DNA from: Capitella teleta
Lineage: Eukaryota; Annelida; Polychaeta; Capitellidae
Assembly (NCBI GenBank): GCA_000328365.1
Contig: KB294243.1
Span: 201,071-265,070 of the forward strand
Length of the DNA: 64,000 nucleotides
Direction of reading: 5' to 3'
Position 1 is the stretch's first letter. Each line of letters opens with the position of its first letter. Below the pieces are notes generated by a model. That model did no database searches and was not told the DNA's origin. It saw only the letters and a program-made list of their open reading frames with translations. Below, piece by piece: positions 50,501 through 62,887 of the stretch. The position numbers and the translations under genes were made by a program.

Positions 50501-52817
50501 ATCACTGCGAATACACAAAAAAGAGAAGTATTCAAAGACGAAGGAAGTGCGATGTCACGAGCTAATTATGCGTAATTTACGACCAATTGAGGTGCCTACT
50601 TGAGCCTCTTCAGCCTCGGGGTCTGCGTGGCGGTCAGCCGGGTTCAAGCCTCCCTCCTCCCCCCTCCCAGAAAGGTCATGTCACAATTCTGCCCTCTCTA
50701 TGCTTGGCGTATGTCTATGCGTATTTTTCAAGCGTGTCGTTTCAGTGATGTTGAGCATATTATGTTTAGCATTCTCAGTGCTTTCCTGGCCGAGTGGAGC
50801 AGCTGCGATTCTTGTATTGCTCAGTGTCAAATGTCCAATGTTGACCTTCCAGAAATTACTTCCAACTGTGACTGTCCACTGGACATTCGAGCGGATCTTT
50901 TGAGTACCGGTGTATAATACAATCGTGTCACGTACGCGTATTTCAGGATAATTGGCTTCGAGTTGTGAATATATTATATATTATGTAGAAGTGACGTGAA
51001 TATATTTGCGTTAATTAATTAATTACGACAGACAGTTAATTACATTACATTTTTTATTTTAATTACTTTTATTTCTTTTTCTTCAAGTAATAACATTATG
51101 TGATATCGATTTGCAAATTTCGTAACGGGTCGATCAGCCTAATTGAGGTCTCTGTTCTCGTTCACTACGACTGTAATTAGTTGTGAGATCGATCAGCGTA
51201 GGATTAGACACCACGTGGCTTGATTCGCTCAAATTAAAGACAAGCAAGCAGCATCGACCAATCGCGCACCTTCATCGGTGTGGCTAGCTTATTACGTCAT
51301 CGGTTGACATCGAAGTGGAGACGGATTTCTGCTGATGAACTCAACGATCGCGCGATGAATGAGTGTTCCTGATGAGATCTCGATGATCGCTCACCTCGGC
51401 CAACACACCCACGCTCTGGACATGAGGTCGCTGGGGAAATGTATAAATATACACTATACTTATTACTACTGTGTATATTTGTATTCAGGGCGAATACCGC
51501 GACAGACGCTCGCGACGCGCGGTTGCAATCCCAGCAGTGTTAATAAAACCATGAAATAAACGGCGTCGGTCTCGGTAAACAACCTTCTGGAAGCCGCGGT
51601 CTGTATTCGCTCTGACTGCTAATATAGTTTGTCGGGATTCCAAAAGCATTAAATAAAAACGGCTTGGTCTCTGTAACACACAGCCCTTAAATACCGCCCC
51701 CCCCCCCCAAAGCCACCGACGCAAGTAGACGGCGGGTTGCGTTGCGACCCCTGCTCATCTATCTCTGTGATCTAGTTGTTATAAAGAGATCCTGCACCAA
51801 GCTGAAACATGAACACACATTTTTTAAATTTATTTATATATATTTTTCTTCCCACTAAAAACAATTACAATTGAAGAGTCAGTCCGTTTACATTGCTAAG
51901 ACTCCACGGCAACACCCCCCCCCCCGATATGTCACAAAAAAATAAATAAAATAAAAATAAATAAAAATAAATTGGAGTTGGCCATATCACCTGATAGAGA
52001 TTGGGAAGCTGGATATTTTGGTGGTTTTTAAGAATTTGTCCAGTTTAAAATATTGACCAGTCACTGAGATATGAACATTTGAAGATAACCCCCAAAAATG
52101 CATATTCTGAGAAAATCATATCAATAAAAAAAGGCATTGCTATTAGTTACGTGGGCCACATTGACCCTGGATAGTGGTCCTGCTTCCTGCTTCAAAATTG
52201 ATTGGATTGTGAATTTGTGAATGAATCTAGACTAAGTTAATATTTTCAGAAAGAAGAGAGGACAATCGTCACTGTGATCTCAAGATCATTTAAATGCAAT
52301 TTAGAATTAATGGGTCATCCCTCTCGATTAATGATCTGTTGTTCTTAGGGGTGCCTCAATCAAAAGCAATAATTGATGCATTTATATTCATGAATATTCA
52401 TTATATTCATGAAGACAAAAATGAATACTGCGTCGAATAAACTGAAAATCTCAATAACGTTAAACATAGCGAATTTTTTCTTCGTCACTACATTAGATTC
52501 GGGGCTGTGTGAAAATGGTTAATTGACCAGAATTGATATTATATCATACGAAAGTAATAATAATAACAACATTATTATTATTGAATGATATCGCCTCATC
52601 AACCCAATAATTATGTCAATTGGATACTGCATCCACAGCAGTCACATTGAACCACATGACATGCCACACATGTCATAATTTGATTAATTGATAAAAGTGG
52701 CGATTCGATAATAATTATTTAACAATTGATCCCAAATGCTGAATTACATAATTATACCGTATTTATACGAACTGCATTACTATGCGTACTACCCACGCAT
52801 GGGTCAGGTGTCAGCCA
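47566..52817. other. Intergenic stretch, no gene recognised
   Basis: AT-rich with a poly-T tract at 48450-48489, several TATA/ACATGTATATG low-complexity patches, and a C run at 51697-51710. Around 51540-51690 two short stretches with AATAAA and CGGCNTNGGTCTC are loosely similar. Frames show no domain resemblance. Confidence 0.45.
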
Positions 52818-52947
52818 CATTATACATTAAACATTAAACATTAAACATTATACATTAAACAATATACATTAAACATTAAACATTAAACATTAAACATTAA
52901 ACATTATACATTAAACAATATACATTAAACATTATACATTAAACATT
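52818..52947. repeat. ATTAAAC heptamer minisatellite
   Basis: About 18 head-to-tail units of ATTAAAC with interspersed ATTATAC and ATTAAACAATATAC variants, some forming a higher-order pattern. It ends just before the TTAA element at 52971. Confidence 0.92.
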
Positions 52948-52970
52948 GAAGAGAGACCTGAGACTATGTA

Positions 52971-53613
52971 TTAAAGGGAGGGGAACTGGTTAAAAATGGA
53001 CTTTGAGTCGTTATTTGATGCCCCAAAGATGATTCTTATGCCTGGCCCACACAAAGAATATCATCGCTAACGATTTCGCGGGAGATATATTGCTAATTAG
53101 GCGTGACGTCAAGAGCTGTGATGAAACACCGAGTTCCCCATCTTTTACAATGGGCCTCGTCATATCAGCGTGTCCTGCGACTAAACCCCTGGATATTTTT
53201 TTATTTTCTTTTCGGAAATAGATAGAATAATCATTTTGCCACCAGTCAGGCGAGAAAAAAAAAAAAATACCCTGAAACAGTAAAAAGGTCAGTCAGAGTG
53301 CACCACGCATGCGCTTTCGTTTCGTAAACAACAGAGATGTCCTTTTATGGCGAAAATGATCTGCTCTGATTGGCTGAAATCGATAGCTTCACGGGGGGAA
53401 CGGGACCAATCACGGCAACCCTCAGCTGACGTTTGCCTCCTATACTTTGCAATGGAAGCCATTCTCCCATAGGCGCAATGCTAACCCCGACATTCGGAAT
53501 GTATTATTTCCTTACGCTTGCATCCAGGCATGATGTTATTGGTACGGAATGCTATCAATTGGTGCTATAAGTCAATAGAACATCACTTAAAATTCAGTCC
53601 CTCATCCCTCGAA
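52971..53613 (+). mobile_element. TTAA-flanked nonautonomous element, shortened copy
   Basis: Starts TTAAAGGGAGGGGAACTGG and ends CTCATCCCTCGAA, the right TTAA having decayed to CGAA. A block of roughly 50 bp or more around the AAAATATTTTTCGC region is missing, giving 643 bp. It lies immediately after an ATTAAAC minisatellite and is the most diverged nearly complete copy here. Confidence 0.85.
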
Positions 53614-53946
53614 TGGGCGCTTAGCATTGCAGTCTTCTAGTACTTTTATGCCTGAGACCGTTGGGGAGGGGGGGGGGGGGGTTGTTGATGTAATTCTGAA
53701 CACACATAGAAAGTATCTTGCATACATATATAGACGGGCTACCTGCTAGATAGGGCATCGTTCCTGAATAGTGTCCATCTCGGGTGCCGTCAACTTCGTG
53801 GTTATAATTTACGATAATCGAGAAGCAGATCAAGTGACAATAATTCTTCGAAGCACTTTCATTTTTTTTAGCATACAAAGCCTCGAAAGGAATTAAATGT
53901 ACTAAATGTAAACATGTAACAGATGAGGAGAAAACGAAGCAAAATG

Positions 53947-54060
53947 CGAGCACACCTCACACGTCAAATCTTTACGCGTCAACCGTCGCCATGGCAACCC
54001 TGTCAATCACCCACTCCATTCATTATTCGACGCACCGAAAATACTCAAATTTCATCTTTT
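53947..54060 (+). repeat. Dispersed repeat family D, copy 1
   Basis: GAGCACACCTCACACGTC, CAACCGTCGCCATGGCAACC, CTGTCAATCACCCACTCCAT and ACCGAAAATACTCAAAT. Matched in the same order and orientation at 57565-57675. Contains the GCCATGGC palindrome. Class unknown. Confidence 0.7.
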
Positions 54061-54504
54061 CTGTATTTTACTATATTTAAATTAAACAGCAATCAGCAGT
54101 GTACATGTAGTCAAATATTATAATGGCTTAAATTTAATTAGTATGTGTAATCTAGTGACTTAATTAACATATAATAATTATAAAGATCATAGTACCATAA
54201 TACATGTACACGTAATAACGCTGGCCTATGGATTAATAACTAGTTTTAACGGACTATAATTACTTGGTTTGCATAGTAATTAATAGTAATTAATATGTTC
54301 TATATTATGTTTATTATTCCAAACAAACACGGATGTTACGCCATTCATACATAAGGGGCGTCCGAGAAATCGCACTTTTGTGACTCCACTGAAGTGTTTT
54401 TGCATTTCGCTCTTGTTGTTGGGCAACAGGAGAACCTCCAACCTAGCGACTATTTAGCAAATTTAACTGAACCTAATGGAGCTCATAATTTCACCCACGC
54501 TTTC

Positions 54505-54765
54505 ACCGAAAAAAAAAACCCTGTTTGTAATCAAAAGTGATCTCCCTCATGTAGGGAAAGATAGAGATTAACAAACAGATCGTTCCACCGATGACGCGCT
54601 CGCTAAATGGCAACTCATCCGCGATAATTCTTAGAACACCTTTTACACACTTTTCACCGCAATTTTTAATTTGCTCACACGGAATATTTATTTATATTGT
54701 TATGTAGATCCTCATTATGGTTAGCATGTATCATGGTAATGCCAACACTTTAATTATAGTATGGA
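54505..54765 (+). repeat. Dispersed repeat family A, copy 2
   Basis: Direct-orientation partner of 13527-13785, with the same blocks in the same order up to TTAGCATGTATCA. Edges are approximate because similarity fades gradually. Confidence 0.85.
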
Positions 54766-57054
54766 CTCTAAGATGTCGGATAAATTTTATTTTTATTTCG
54801 TGCGAACTTGCAGAAGAGATCAGAAAAGGTTCTTCATTTTTCACAACGCGGAGATCTAGGCCGATATTCCACCTGATATAACACGAGAAGCTGGTCTCCA
54901 TAATACTATCTATGGTTTAACCAATCTGCCACATAGAGCACGTACATTGCACACTAACTATTGTTATAGCAAACTCGCCTAGTGAGTCCTGCTAAGCTTC
55001 TGGCTATTGACCCTCTTCAGAATGTGTGATTGACAGGGTCGGTTGTCATGGTGATGATTTCCAAGAAATGGTGACGGAACAATGCACTTCATCGACGTTG
55101 CTTGCACTTGAAAATACTTATGAATTCACGCGGATGATTCTGGAGTAAACGGAAGTTGGAGGAAGTTATGTTAATCAATAATAATAAAATTATATTACAC
55201 GAAATAAGTTCCCATCTCTAAGACCGAATTCTCTCTTCTTTTTTTTTTAAATTTTTATTAATTTAAAATTTTTTTTTTATAATTTAATTTTACTTTTTAA
55301 TGGGGTTAAGCTGTAAGATTAACTGGTGACTATTGATAATTTGAGATCCTAATTATCACCATTCAATAAATCAAGCACCAATTATTTAAACGCGCATACT
55401 TTACACCACAAAGGACGTCTCGCATAATGATATAATACTCAATGAAAATGATGAAGATGTACTTGATAAAAATAATGTTTCTGATCATCATACCCTGTGT
55501 TACATCATGGTGATACTCATCAATACTTGTTTACTGCAGAGCTGAATGGTTAATTTGATTAGCAATGACTTACAGCAGTTTTAAGCTTAGAACATGAGAA
55601 ATAAAGCATACGCGCTCACAAGTAACAACAGAAGTCAGGCTAAAACACAACACACGCATACTTCACAGCCCACTAAATGTATGCTCCCTTCTTTCCCTTG
55701 CCTACCTGTCTCGCGTCCTCCTCATCGCCCGTATGCTTCCACCCAGCGGAGGATATTCGCCCCACCCTTGACCGATCCGTTCGCCCCAGTTGACCGCTAA
55801 TTCAGCGTGAAATCAGATCAGTGGAGAGCTGACACGATCGCGCCTCGCCATGCTGAATATTTAATGAGCTATGGTCACGTGGTAGCTGAGAACACTGAGA
55901 GTGGCTTCAGTCGAATCAAGCGCGAAGAAGCTGCTCATCTTTCTTTTAACTTATAAAAACGAATTTCGTTAGCTTATACATTGATCTATCGGATTCTGGA
56001 TTTAAACGATGTGAAAATGAACGATTATTGGGAGAAAATTGCGAATTAACAAGATAATGAATATGCATTATTTGAACGATCACGTGTCACACCAGGCTCA
56101 CTTGCTCATTTGCATACAGCTGCTGACCTTGTTGGCAGTGGGCCAATGCTTTCCTCCTTTTCTCTCTCTATCCCTGGTCGACTTTCGTCTGTATTTCAAT
56201 CATTTTGAGAGCGATTTAAATGCCAGAGATAAGATTCGTCGAGTGTTTGCGCGAAGATATCGTCGCATATTGACACTGCATAATCTGTTTGCCCGACATT
56301 TCGATGGAATCGCTCACATCATGCACAGTTGTTAACCCTCTGAAGCCACGGGGTCGGTACTTGAGCGAGTAACGACCTTGCTTTTGACGAGCAACTCTTA
56401 AACAAAAGTTTACAATGGCTTTTATCGACTCCACGGGAGCATCGACCGGTCGTATACCGGCATATTTTTCCTTTCGTCTCTTCCTGGAATGTTATTAGGA
56501 AGAGGAAGGTGATTAAGGTCACGAGGCTTGGCTGACCTGGATCGACTTGAATGACGTCATTGCAATAACATGATGATTCTTTCTCAAAAATTCGCTTGTT
56601 GGCTTTCACATACGTTGAATCTGATCATTGCGCCTTATTTCGCGTCACTCTGAATCCAAATCTTGACTGCCGCTCGGAGCCTCGCTTTAGAAGTGAAAGA
56701 CTTAATAAAACCAACTCTGCGACTGGTATAGGATACAGAGTAGTCAACTCCAACGACAAGGATTGTGGTTAAGGGTTATCGGGACTTAGGTTCAGGTTGT
56801 GGTTAGGGCCTTAAATATTTTTACATTGTATGTATATTTTTTTTGGACTTGTGAGCATTCGGCATATCGACCCCATCCCAGGGTCCATCCTAGGGCCAAA
56901 GAACATCGCTGCGATTCACCAGCGGCAGCCCAGCGCATAATGATAAAAGCACAACACAAATGGCGAAATCAACAAGAGAGCCAGAGGGAAATAAATCGGC
57001 TGCATAATGTAGAATCTTTTTTTTAAACGACTTTGATGCTTTCAATGGCTCATG
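54766..57054. other. Intergenic stretch, no gene recognised
   Basis: AT-rich, with a poly-T/A tract at 55239-55283. Frames at 55594-55800, 56039-56335 and 56799-57026 lack any family resemblance. Confidence 0.45.
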
Positions 57055-57365
57055 CAGTGCTATTTTGTTCCGAGAAAGAGTTACAAAACAGGTCGCATGG
57101 TAAAAACCACGTAAAGATAAGAGAAGTATTACTTGCTTCGTCGACATTTGTGCCGATTTATCTCAGTCAATAAAGTCGTAGGCAAAATCAATAGGCAGAC
57201 AGGGCCCAGGACCAGGGAAAAGCCTCATTGAACGCATACAGTTATGTAATACATCACCCTCGTTCTATCATTGCCTGTTTGGGGTGCGGTTGTGATTGTA
57301 GCACTAATGTTCATATCATAAAATAAAAACATAAAGTTTGTATTGAAACGTCACAGATGACATTG
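57055..57365 (+). repeat. Dispersed repeat family B, copy 3
   Basis: Begins TTCCGAGAAAGAGTTACAAA and contains TTCGTCGACATTTGTGCCGA, TGTGATTGTAGCACTAATGT and GTATTGAAACGTCACAGATG, parallel to copy 2. Terminal repeats were not resolved. Confidence 0.65.
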
Positions 57366-57564
57366 CGTAATAATTATCGTTCATGGACTCATCTGATTCA
57401 TAGATATGGAGACGACCTTCCTGGCATACATATACAAGATTAGACATCGCCCATGAAAAAGAGCCCATCTCGGGTGTCAAACAGATCGGCTGATAATTTT
57501 CAGAAACGTCGGCTTTATTCAGTAGACGAATCCTCATAAAAAAAATTAAATAAACTTAATATAT

Positions 57565-57675
57565 CGAGCACACCCCATACGCCAACCGTTGCCATGGCAA
57601 CCCTGTCATCCACCCACTCCATTATCGCAGATTCCGGCGAACCAAAAATGCGCAAATATTGCACAAAATTATCAT
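57565..57675 (+). repeat. Dispersed repeat family D, copy 2
   Basis: GAGCACACCCCATACGCC, CAACCGTTGCCATGGCAACC, CTGTCATCCACCCACTCCAT and ACCAAAAATGCGCAAAT, parallel to the copy at 53947. It lies 200 bp after a family B copy. Confidence 0.7.
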
Positions 57676-59129
57676 TTTTCAACACAAGTTACCTGTCTTC
57701 TCTGTAACTTTACTCGCATGTTTGTAAGCATTTTAGTCAGACAGGCATTTATTTATACTTTACACAATACACTATAGAAGTATTTTGTGCGAAATTGTGC
57801 ACTCATTCAAAAGTTTCCCTCTTCATTCAAAATTGATTTTATATTTTATTTCTATGCATAATTAGCCGCAGAATAAATTAGTCAATCCACATCAGGTTGT
57901 TCTTTTTTTTTCTTTTTTTATTAATTCGTCGATTTTAGCAAATTTACAAGTTTACTTTTAGAATTTCAATGCATCGTTGTTGGGGGGATCAGAAGCAATT
58001 TCGACGAATTCACGGTTTATAAAAATTAGATTTTTTGACTAACTTTTCGATTTGGCGTAGGCCACAGAGCCCACCTGTTGCTCACAGGCGAGCGCAGCTG
58101 TTCTTTGTGACTTGGGGTGATGGCGTTTGCGACTGTCTTCAGCGAGAGGCATTTCCCGATCGGGTGTATATGTTTATAATCAGTGAAACCCACGACACAA
58201 TTGCAATGCTAGTTTTCGGGAAACATTACGAGAAGTAGATTAGCTTTAATCCGGAAGTGCTTCACAAGTTTTCATTCTTAAAAAAGAAAAAAGAAAAAAA
58301 AAAAAAAAAAAAAAGCACCAGAAAACAAAATAAAAAACCAACGCAAAATATAAAACGAAAAACAGCCTAGAAATACTAATCCGTTGATTACGTTTTCTTA
58401 GTATAGTATTTTATATTTATTTGCCTTTTGTCTAGTGCCCCCGATTGCTTTGAAATAGTAGAGAGAGATTGCAGATGCACCCCAGAAGGATAAACCAATG
58501 CAACAACATTCTAGTACTTTGGCTCATTTTGATGGAAACCGTTAATATAATAATCATGGGACTCGTAGGGAAAAAAAAATATAATAAGGGGGTTGAAGCA
58601 TCAATTGTTTTTCTTGCATTCGATTTCATGCTTTTGTAAAATCTACCTCAGAAGGGAAATCCCTTTTAATCAACCTTGAATTTGTCCGGTTCTGACAGAT
58701 CATCTTTACAATTGGTCTACGATTATAAACGCAAAATGGAAAAATACGTCGCGAAATGAACAAACGCCTTCTTCTATTACCTATAAAAAAGCCATTACTA
58801 TTACAATTACACAATGGTTTTGCGCATTCGACAATATTAATTAATATTAATTAATATTGCAATTAATATATTCCTATTCGTGTTCCTCTTCTACAATAGG
58901 TGTCAAACATAGATATGAACACGAGCTTCCTAATATACACCAGATCGGGCATCGGCCTATCTTCCCAATGTGAAAAAATAACGATATTCTGTGATTGGAG
59001 CCATCAAATCCCAGGTGAGGCGCAGAGGTTCCACGCAGGAGGCTTCGTGTGGTGCGATACATTTCTTCATTTAATAAATAAATAATTAATTAATGAACTT
59101 GATAAATAATTGATAATATTATTATTTTT
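57676..59129. other. Intergenic stretch, no gene recognised
   Basis: Includes an A-rich tract (58280-58315) and an ATTAATATTAATTAATATT patch near 58838. Nothing coding was identified. Confidence 0.45.
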
Positions 59130-59415
59130 TATATTGCGTAAAATCCACTGAAGTGCTCTAAAACGCATTTGTCAAATGTTAAAAGTTCACAACGTGCAGT
59201 AAATGAGAATAAATTTGAAATTGAATATCAAATAAAAATATAGCAAATTGAATGTTTTAAGAAGGCTCCGTTAAAGAGTAAAGTTTTCAATTTTGATTTA
59301 AAAACAGAAATTGATTGAGCAGATCTAACTTTATAAGGCAATTGATTCCGTTAAGCAGTAAAAGTAAAAAGAGTAGAATAAAGAAAATGCCATAAAGGAA
59401 CAATGAGTTAATTTT
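59130..59415 (-). mobile_element. LINE 3' end, CR1/L2/Jockey-like, copy 2
   Basis: The minus strand repeats the copy at 19890-20200: QLPYKVRSAQSISVFKSKL and LKTLLFN, an AT-rich UTR, ACATTTGACAAATGCGTTTT and GAGCACTTCAGTGGATTTTA, then an AT-rich tail. It has an in-frame stop after the conserved motif and diverges by many substitutions. It is 5'-truncated like copy 1. Confidence 0.72.
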
Positions 59416-60279
59416 ATTCTTGGAAGTGTGAAGTAATCTGGTTCACGAATTTCTTAAATGACAACCACGAAATCGACGGCACCTGAGATGGACACTTTTC
59501 ATAATCTATGTCGTATCAGGTGTGTTATATAGGTAACTAGTCACCATATCTATGGTATAAAATTGCCAGATTTAACGTTTTCCCGCGCTCTTTAATAGAA
59601 CGTATTTCTTTCTCTCCGTTCTGGAGACATCGACCCCAAAGCGGAACGATAAGGAGAGAGGTCCCCCCGAAAGCGAATTTTGAGAATTAGGAACGGTGAG
59701 CTTATTTTCCCCCTCGGCTTATATGCATACAGGTATTTTGCTGTAGTTTGTTCAGTGGACGGTTTGCCGAATGGCCATAGAATTAATTATATATGCTAGA
59801 GCTTCCAAAAAGAGTCCTGAAAGCAGAGATCTGTAATTGTTGACGTAAATGAAATTCGGTAAAAGGTTAACGAGCGCCACGAATCCAGCGACATGGGGCG
59901 CATTTATTGGGCAATACAGATAATATATTTAGTATTTAATGCATGGATAAAAGCTCATACGAAATTATGTCATGAATGAATGAAACATAATAATATTTCG
60001 AATGACGAGGAAAGTGAGAACTTACGTCGATATTATAATAGGGATTTTTTTAAACCATGTTTTGGTTACGACTGGTTGATTTAATATAATATGGCGCGCA
60101 ATTTACCAAGAAAGGTTAGTTTAGATTGTATCAAATGATCATAATATTCAACACAGAGGGTCGACAAAGTGCTAGTAAGCCAATTAATGTATACAATTTT
60201 ATAATCAATTGTTTATGCGAAAGAATAATAATAATAATAGTATAGATATATTATTTAAAAAATTAACTTAGTATGGTAT

Positions 60280-60350
60280 GCATCGGTGGTTCAGTGGTAG
60301 AATGCTCGCCTGCCACGCGGGCGGCCCGGGTTCGATTCCCGGCCGATGCA
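60280..60350 (+). tRNA. tRNA-Gly (anticodon GCC)
   Basis: A 71-nt cloverleaf whose acceptor stem pairs GCATCGG with CCGATGC, followed by a discriminator A. The A box is TGGTTCAGTGG and the B box GGTTCGATTCC. The anticodon loop CTGCCAC carries GCC at 60312-60314. It is almost identical to the animal tRNA-Gly-GCC consensus with compensated stem changes. A run of T from 60353 provides the RNA polymerase III terminator. It decodes GGC and GGU glycine codons. It looks intact, and its intact stems argue against a SINE. Confidence 0.97.
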
Positions 60351-60352
60351 CC

Positions 60353-60364
60353 TTTTTTTTTTTG
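60353..60364 (+). terminator. RNA polymerase III terminator of tRNA-Gly
   Basis: An oligo-T run begins 2 nt after the tRNA discriminator base and precedes GCTC. Confidence 0.9.
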
Positions 60365-62030
60365 CTCTCTAATAATATACAAGAACAGAAACAAAACACA
60401 TTGCAAAGCCCTGGTGGGCAAACTGAAAAATGATAAATTTCACATGATCCAATATTTTTCATTACCGAATGCCAAAACCAGGTTGATTTTGAAATAAATT
60501 CGATATAAACATCCTAAGGCCAATGTTAATTTATAATTTTTAATTCTGTTTATCGATCGAGGTCCACAGCGTCTCCAGTGCAAAAGAATTCCACGTGCTT
60601 GAGAAAATCAATTGGCGTATAACGAAGCAATGAAAGAGTTATTTCTGAGAATTTAAAAATGGTAGTGACATCTGGTGGGGAAATACAGAACTTAGTATTT
60701 TTATCGGTTCCAAATATACTCACTCGGTGGCAGCCCACATTCATGCATTGGGTGTACATTATGAATTCAGCAGATCGCGGTCTGGCAACGACAGAGTCAT
60801 AACGCACAAGCTGCGCTCCTTTTGGAGTCATAACGACGTAACAATGATTATTGTTCGTACTTCATGCAAGTTTCTCTTCTTTAACTTGAGCATGAAAATG
60901 CCGCTATCCTGCACACACTGCCTCATCATTGATTGTGCCTGGCCGAGGATGAAGTGAGAACGGTTTCATTTGATGGCCTGTGCGTAGGCATTTTACTGTG
61001 CTCAATGCCTATTCCAGTATGATATGACAGTTGTGCCATGTACAGACTATAGTTAGTGCATCATGTACACCTTTCCTCCGATTTTGTTGGTTATTATATT
61101 TTTTTCCAATAATCTAATTGTGATTTGAATAACACCATTTTTCATTTAATAATTCTCATTTTATTTGTTAAAAGCGGAAGAAATTATAAGTAAAACCAAT
61201 AAATGAAGATTTGAATAATTTAAGAGAAATAACTGTTTTAAATCCGACCATCATCTTATTATTATATGTATTTAAACTTTATTTCGACATGCACCCTCAC
61301 ACTGCAAATAGTTCGCAAAATCACACGGCTGATCAGCAAACGGGGGAAGCCCTCTCGGGAATAAATGTTACTATAAATAGCAGCCTATGAGCTACCATCT
61401 GTCATCGGCGTGTGCATGTGTCATCATATATCCGACGAGGGAACAAGTGAATGTTCATACCTGCATCCGTTCAAACGCGACTCTCTTAGTCAGCGGATAC
61501 AACTCTGTCATCAGTGAAAATGTACATTAAATTTTATGTTCTATTTTAAGTTCTGCTCCGTTATTGTGTTTTATATTTGAGAATATAAAAATATTATGTG
61601 AAGAGGCTCTTATGCGGAAGCTACGATTGCTGAGTGGTCGGCCCTGAAAGACCTCTGTCTTCTTATGAGAGATGGCTTCATGTTTTTAGGCTTTGAACTT
61701 ACTAAGAACTTCTTTGTGCATCCGGACATATTAAAACCAATAGTGTGAAAAACCGTGATGAATATGGCCTATGAACCCCGCCCCGGCGCCCCCCTCCCCC
61801 TCCTCTTTGCTTTACAATCCTATTCTTTTTACATGGCTAGGATTTCTATTAGATAGCTGCACTAAATGACAATCTATATATACCGTGTTGTATGAATACA
61901 AACAGAGGTATCCGTTAGGATTTGAGATCCAGCCCTTATGAATCATGTATAGGCCTAGTGTGGTAGTCGCCCGGAGGTTGCCATGGTCACCATGCGTCTG
62001 TACTATTGGCGAAAGAAAGTCACACCCCAT
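60365..62030. other. Intergenic stretch between the tRNA and the discoidin gene
   Basis: AT-rich, no recognised coding exon. The most GC-rich part is 61770-61800 (C-rich). The frame at 60727-60957 shows no family resemblance. Confidence 0.45.
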
Positions 62031-62035
62031 CTGGG

Positions 62036-62041
62036 TATAAA
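62036..62041 (+). promoter_or_regulatory. TATA-box candidate of the discoidin gene
   Basis: GGGTATAAACG places TATAAA about 100 nt upstream of the ATG at 62138, so a start site near 62066 would leave a 5' leader of about 70 nt. The motif is short and the surrounding DNA is moderately AT-rich. Confidence 0.4.
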
Positions 62042-62137
62042 CGAACAAAGCGTCGATATCTATGCTTAGAAGGCTCTTGCGGATCAGCGCAATACGTGTC
62101 CCCGCGAAACAGGGCACTTTGAAACAACGTGACAACA

Positions 62138-62887
62138 ATGGCTTCACTCGTGGTCTGGATTCTGTTCTTACAACACGTGGACATCGTTCTATCAGGCACT
62201 GCATGCTCCCGTATTGGTAAGCTAATTACGTAATTACGTAAGCTGATTGCGAAATGCCGTCACGTGCAAACAGAGACGCTGGGTTCATTTACGGAGGAGG
62301 CGCTGGTGTCTCAAGTAATGATACTCCGAGTATCACTAGGAGATGCATGGCCATCTAGCCTAGATGCAAGACGGTTTCTAATACTAGTAAACACACTGTT
62401 TTATGTTCTTTAGTTATCAAATCATGGCACGCGCTAATATGTTACCCCTGGGTTATTTAATTACATACTTATATTATAAAATTCAAAAAGGAATTAATCG
62501 ATCAGAAATAAATATATTCTTATTTATTAAAATCAAATAAAGATTAGAGATATTAAGATTAAAATATACCGGTAATTGTTAGAACCAATCATTTTTTTAT
62601 ATATAAATAGTTTGTATTGTATTTTTCCTTACTTCATTTCCTTTCTTTCTTCCTTCTCTCTACCTCTGCTTCTTTACTATTACCGGGTATATATATTTTA
62701 GATTTTTTTTTTATAAGCACGAATACAATTATTTATTATCTTTATTATTTTAAAACAATCGTTCCAGATACGTGCATGGAGACGCAGTCGCTGATCAATG
62801 GCCCTATGGGAGTGACAGACGACCAGCTTTCAGCTTCCACTGTTCACCTGACATGGGCGCAACATGTTCCAGCTCAAAGTCGAATCG
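62138..62887 (+). CDS. Secreted F5/8 type C (discoidin) domain protein, first two exons, partial
   Basis: Exon 1 (62138-62216) encodes a 26-residue hydrophobic leader, MASLVVWILFLQ followed by HVDIVLSGTACSRI, an evident signal peptide with likely cleavage around SGTA. Donor G followed by GTAAGC. Exon 2 (62768-62887) follows acceptor TTCCAG in matching phase 1 and ends before GTGAGT. It encodes DTCMETQSLINGPMGV, TDDQLSAST and AQHVPAQSRI. This is the start of a discoidin domain: the first conserved Cys, then the G-(V/I)-x-D-x-Q-(L/I)-x-A-S core, then A-x-S/A-R. Remaining exons lie beyond the window or were not recognised before 64000. Members are extracellular or membrane-anchored adhesion and lectin-like proteins binding glycans or phospholipids; which architecture this has cannot be told. 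Exon 2 has no start or stop of its own. Confidence 0.72.

Noticed and set aside
51540-51690. Two loosely similar AATAAA-bearing stretches, considered as a solo LTR relic
   Set aside because: No TG...CA ends, target duplication or internal region could be seen; similarity is too short to name an element.
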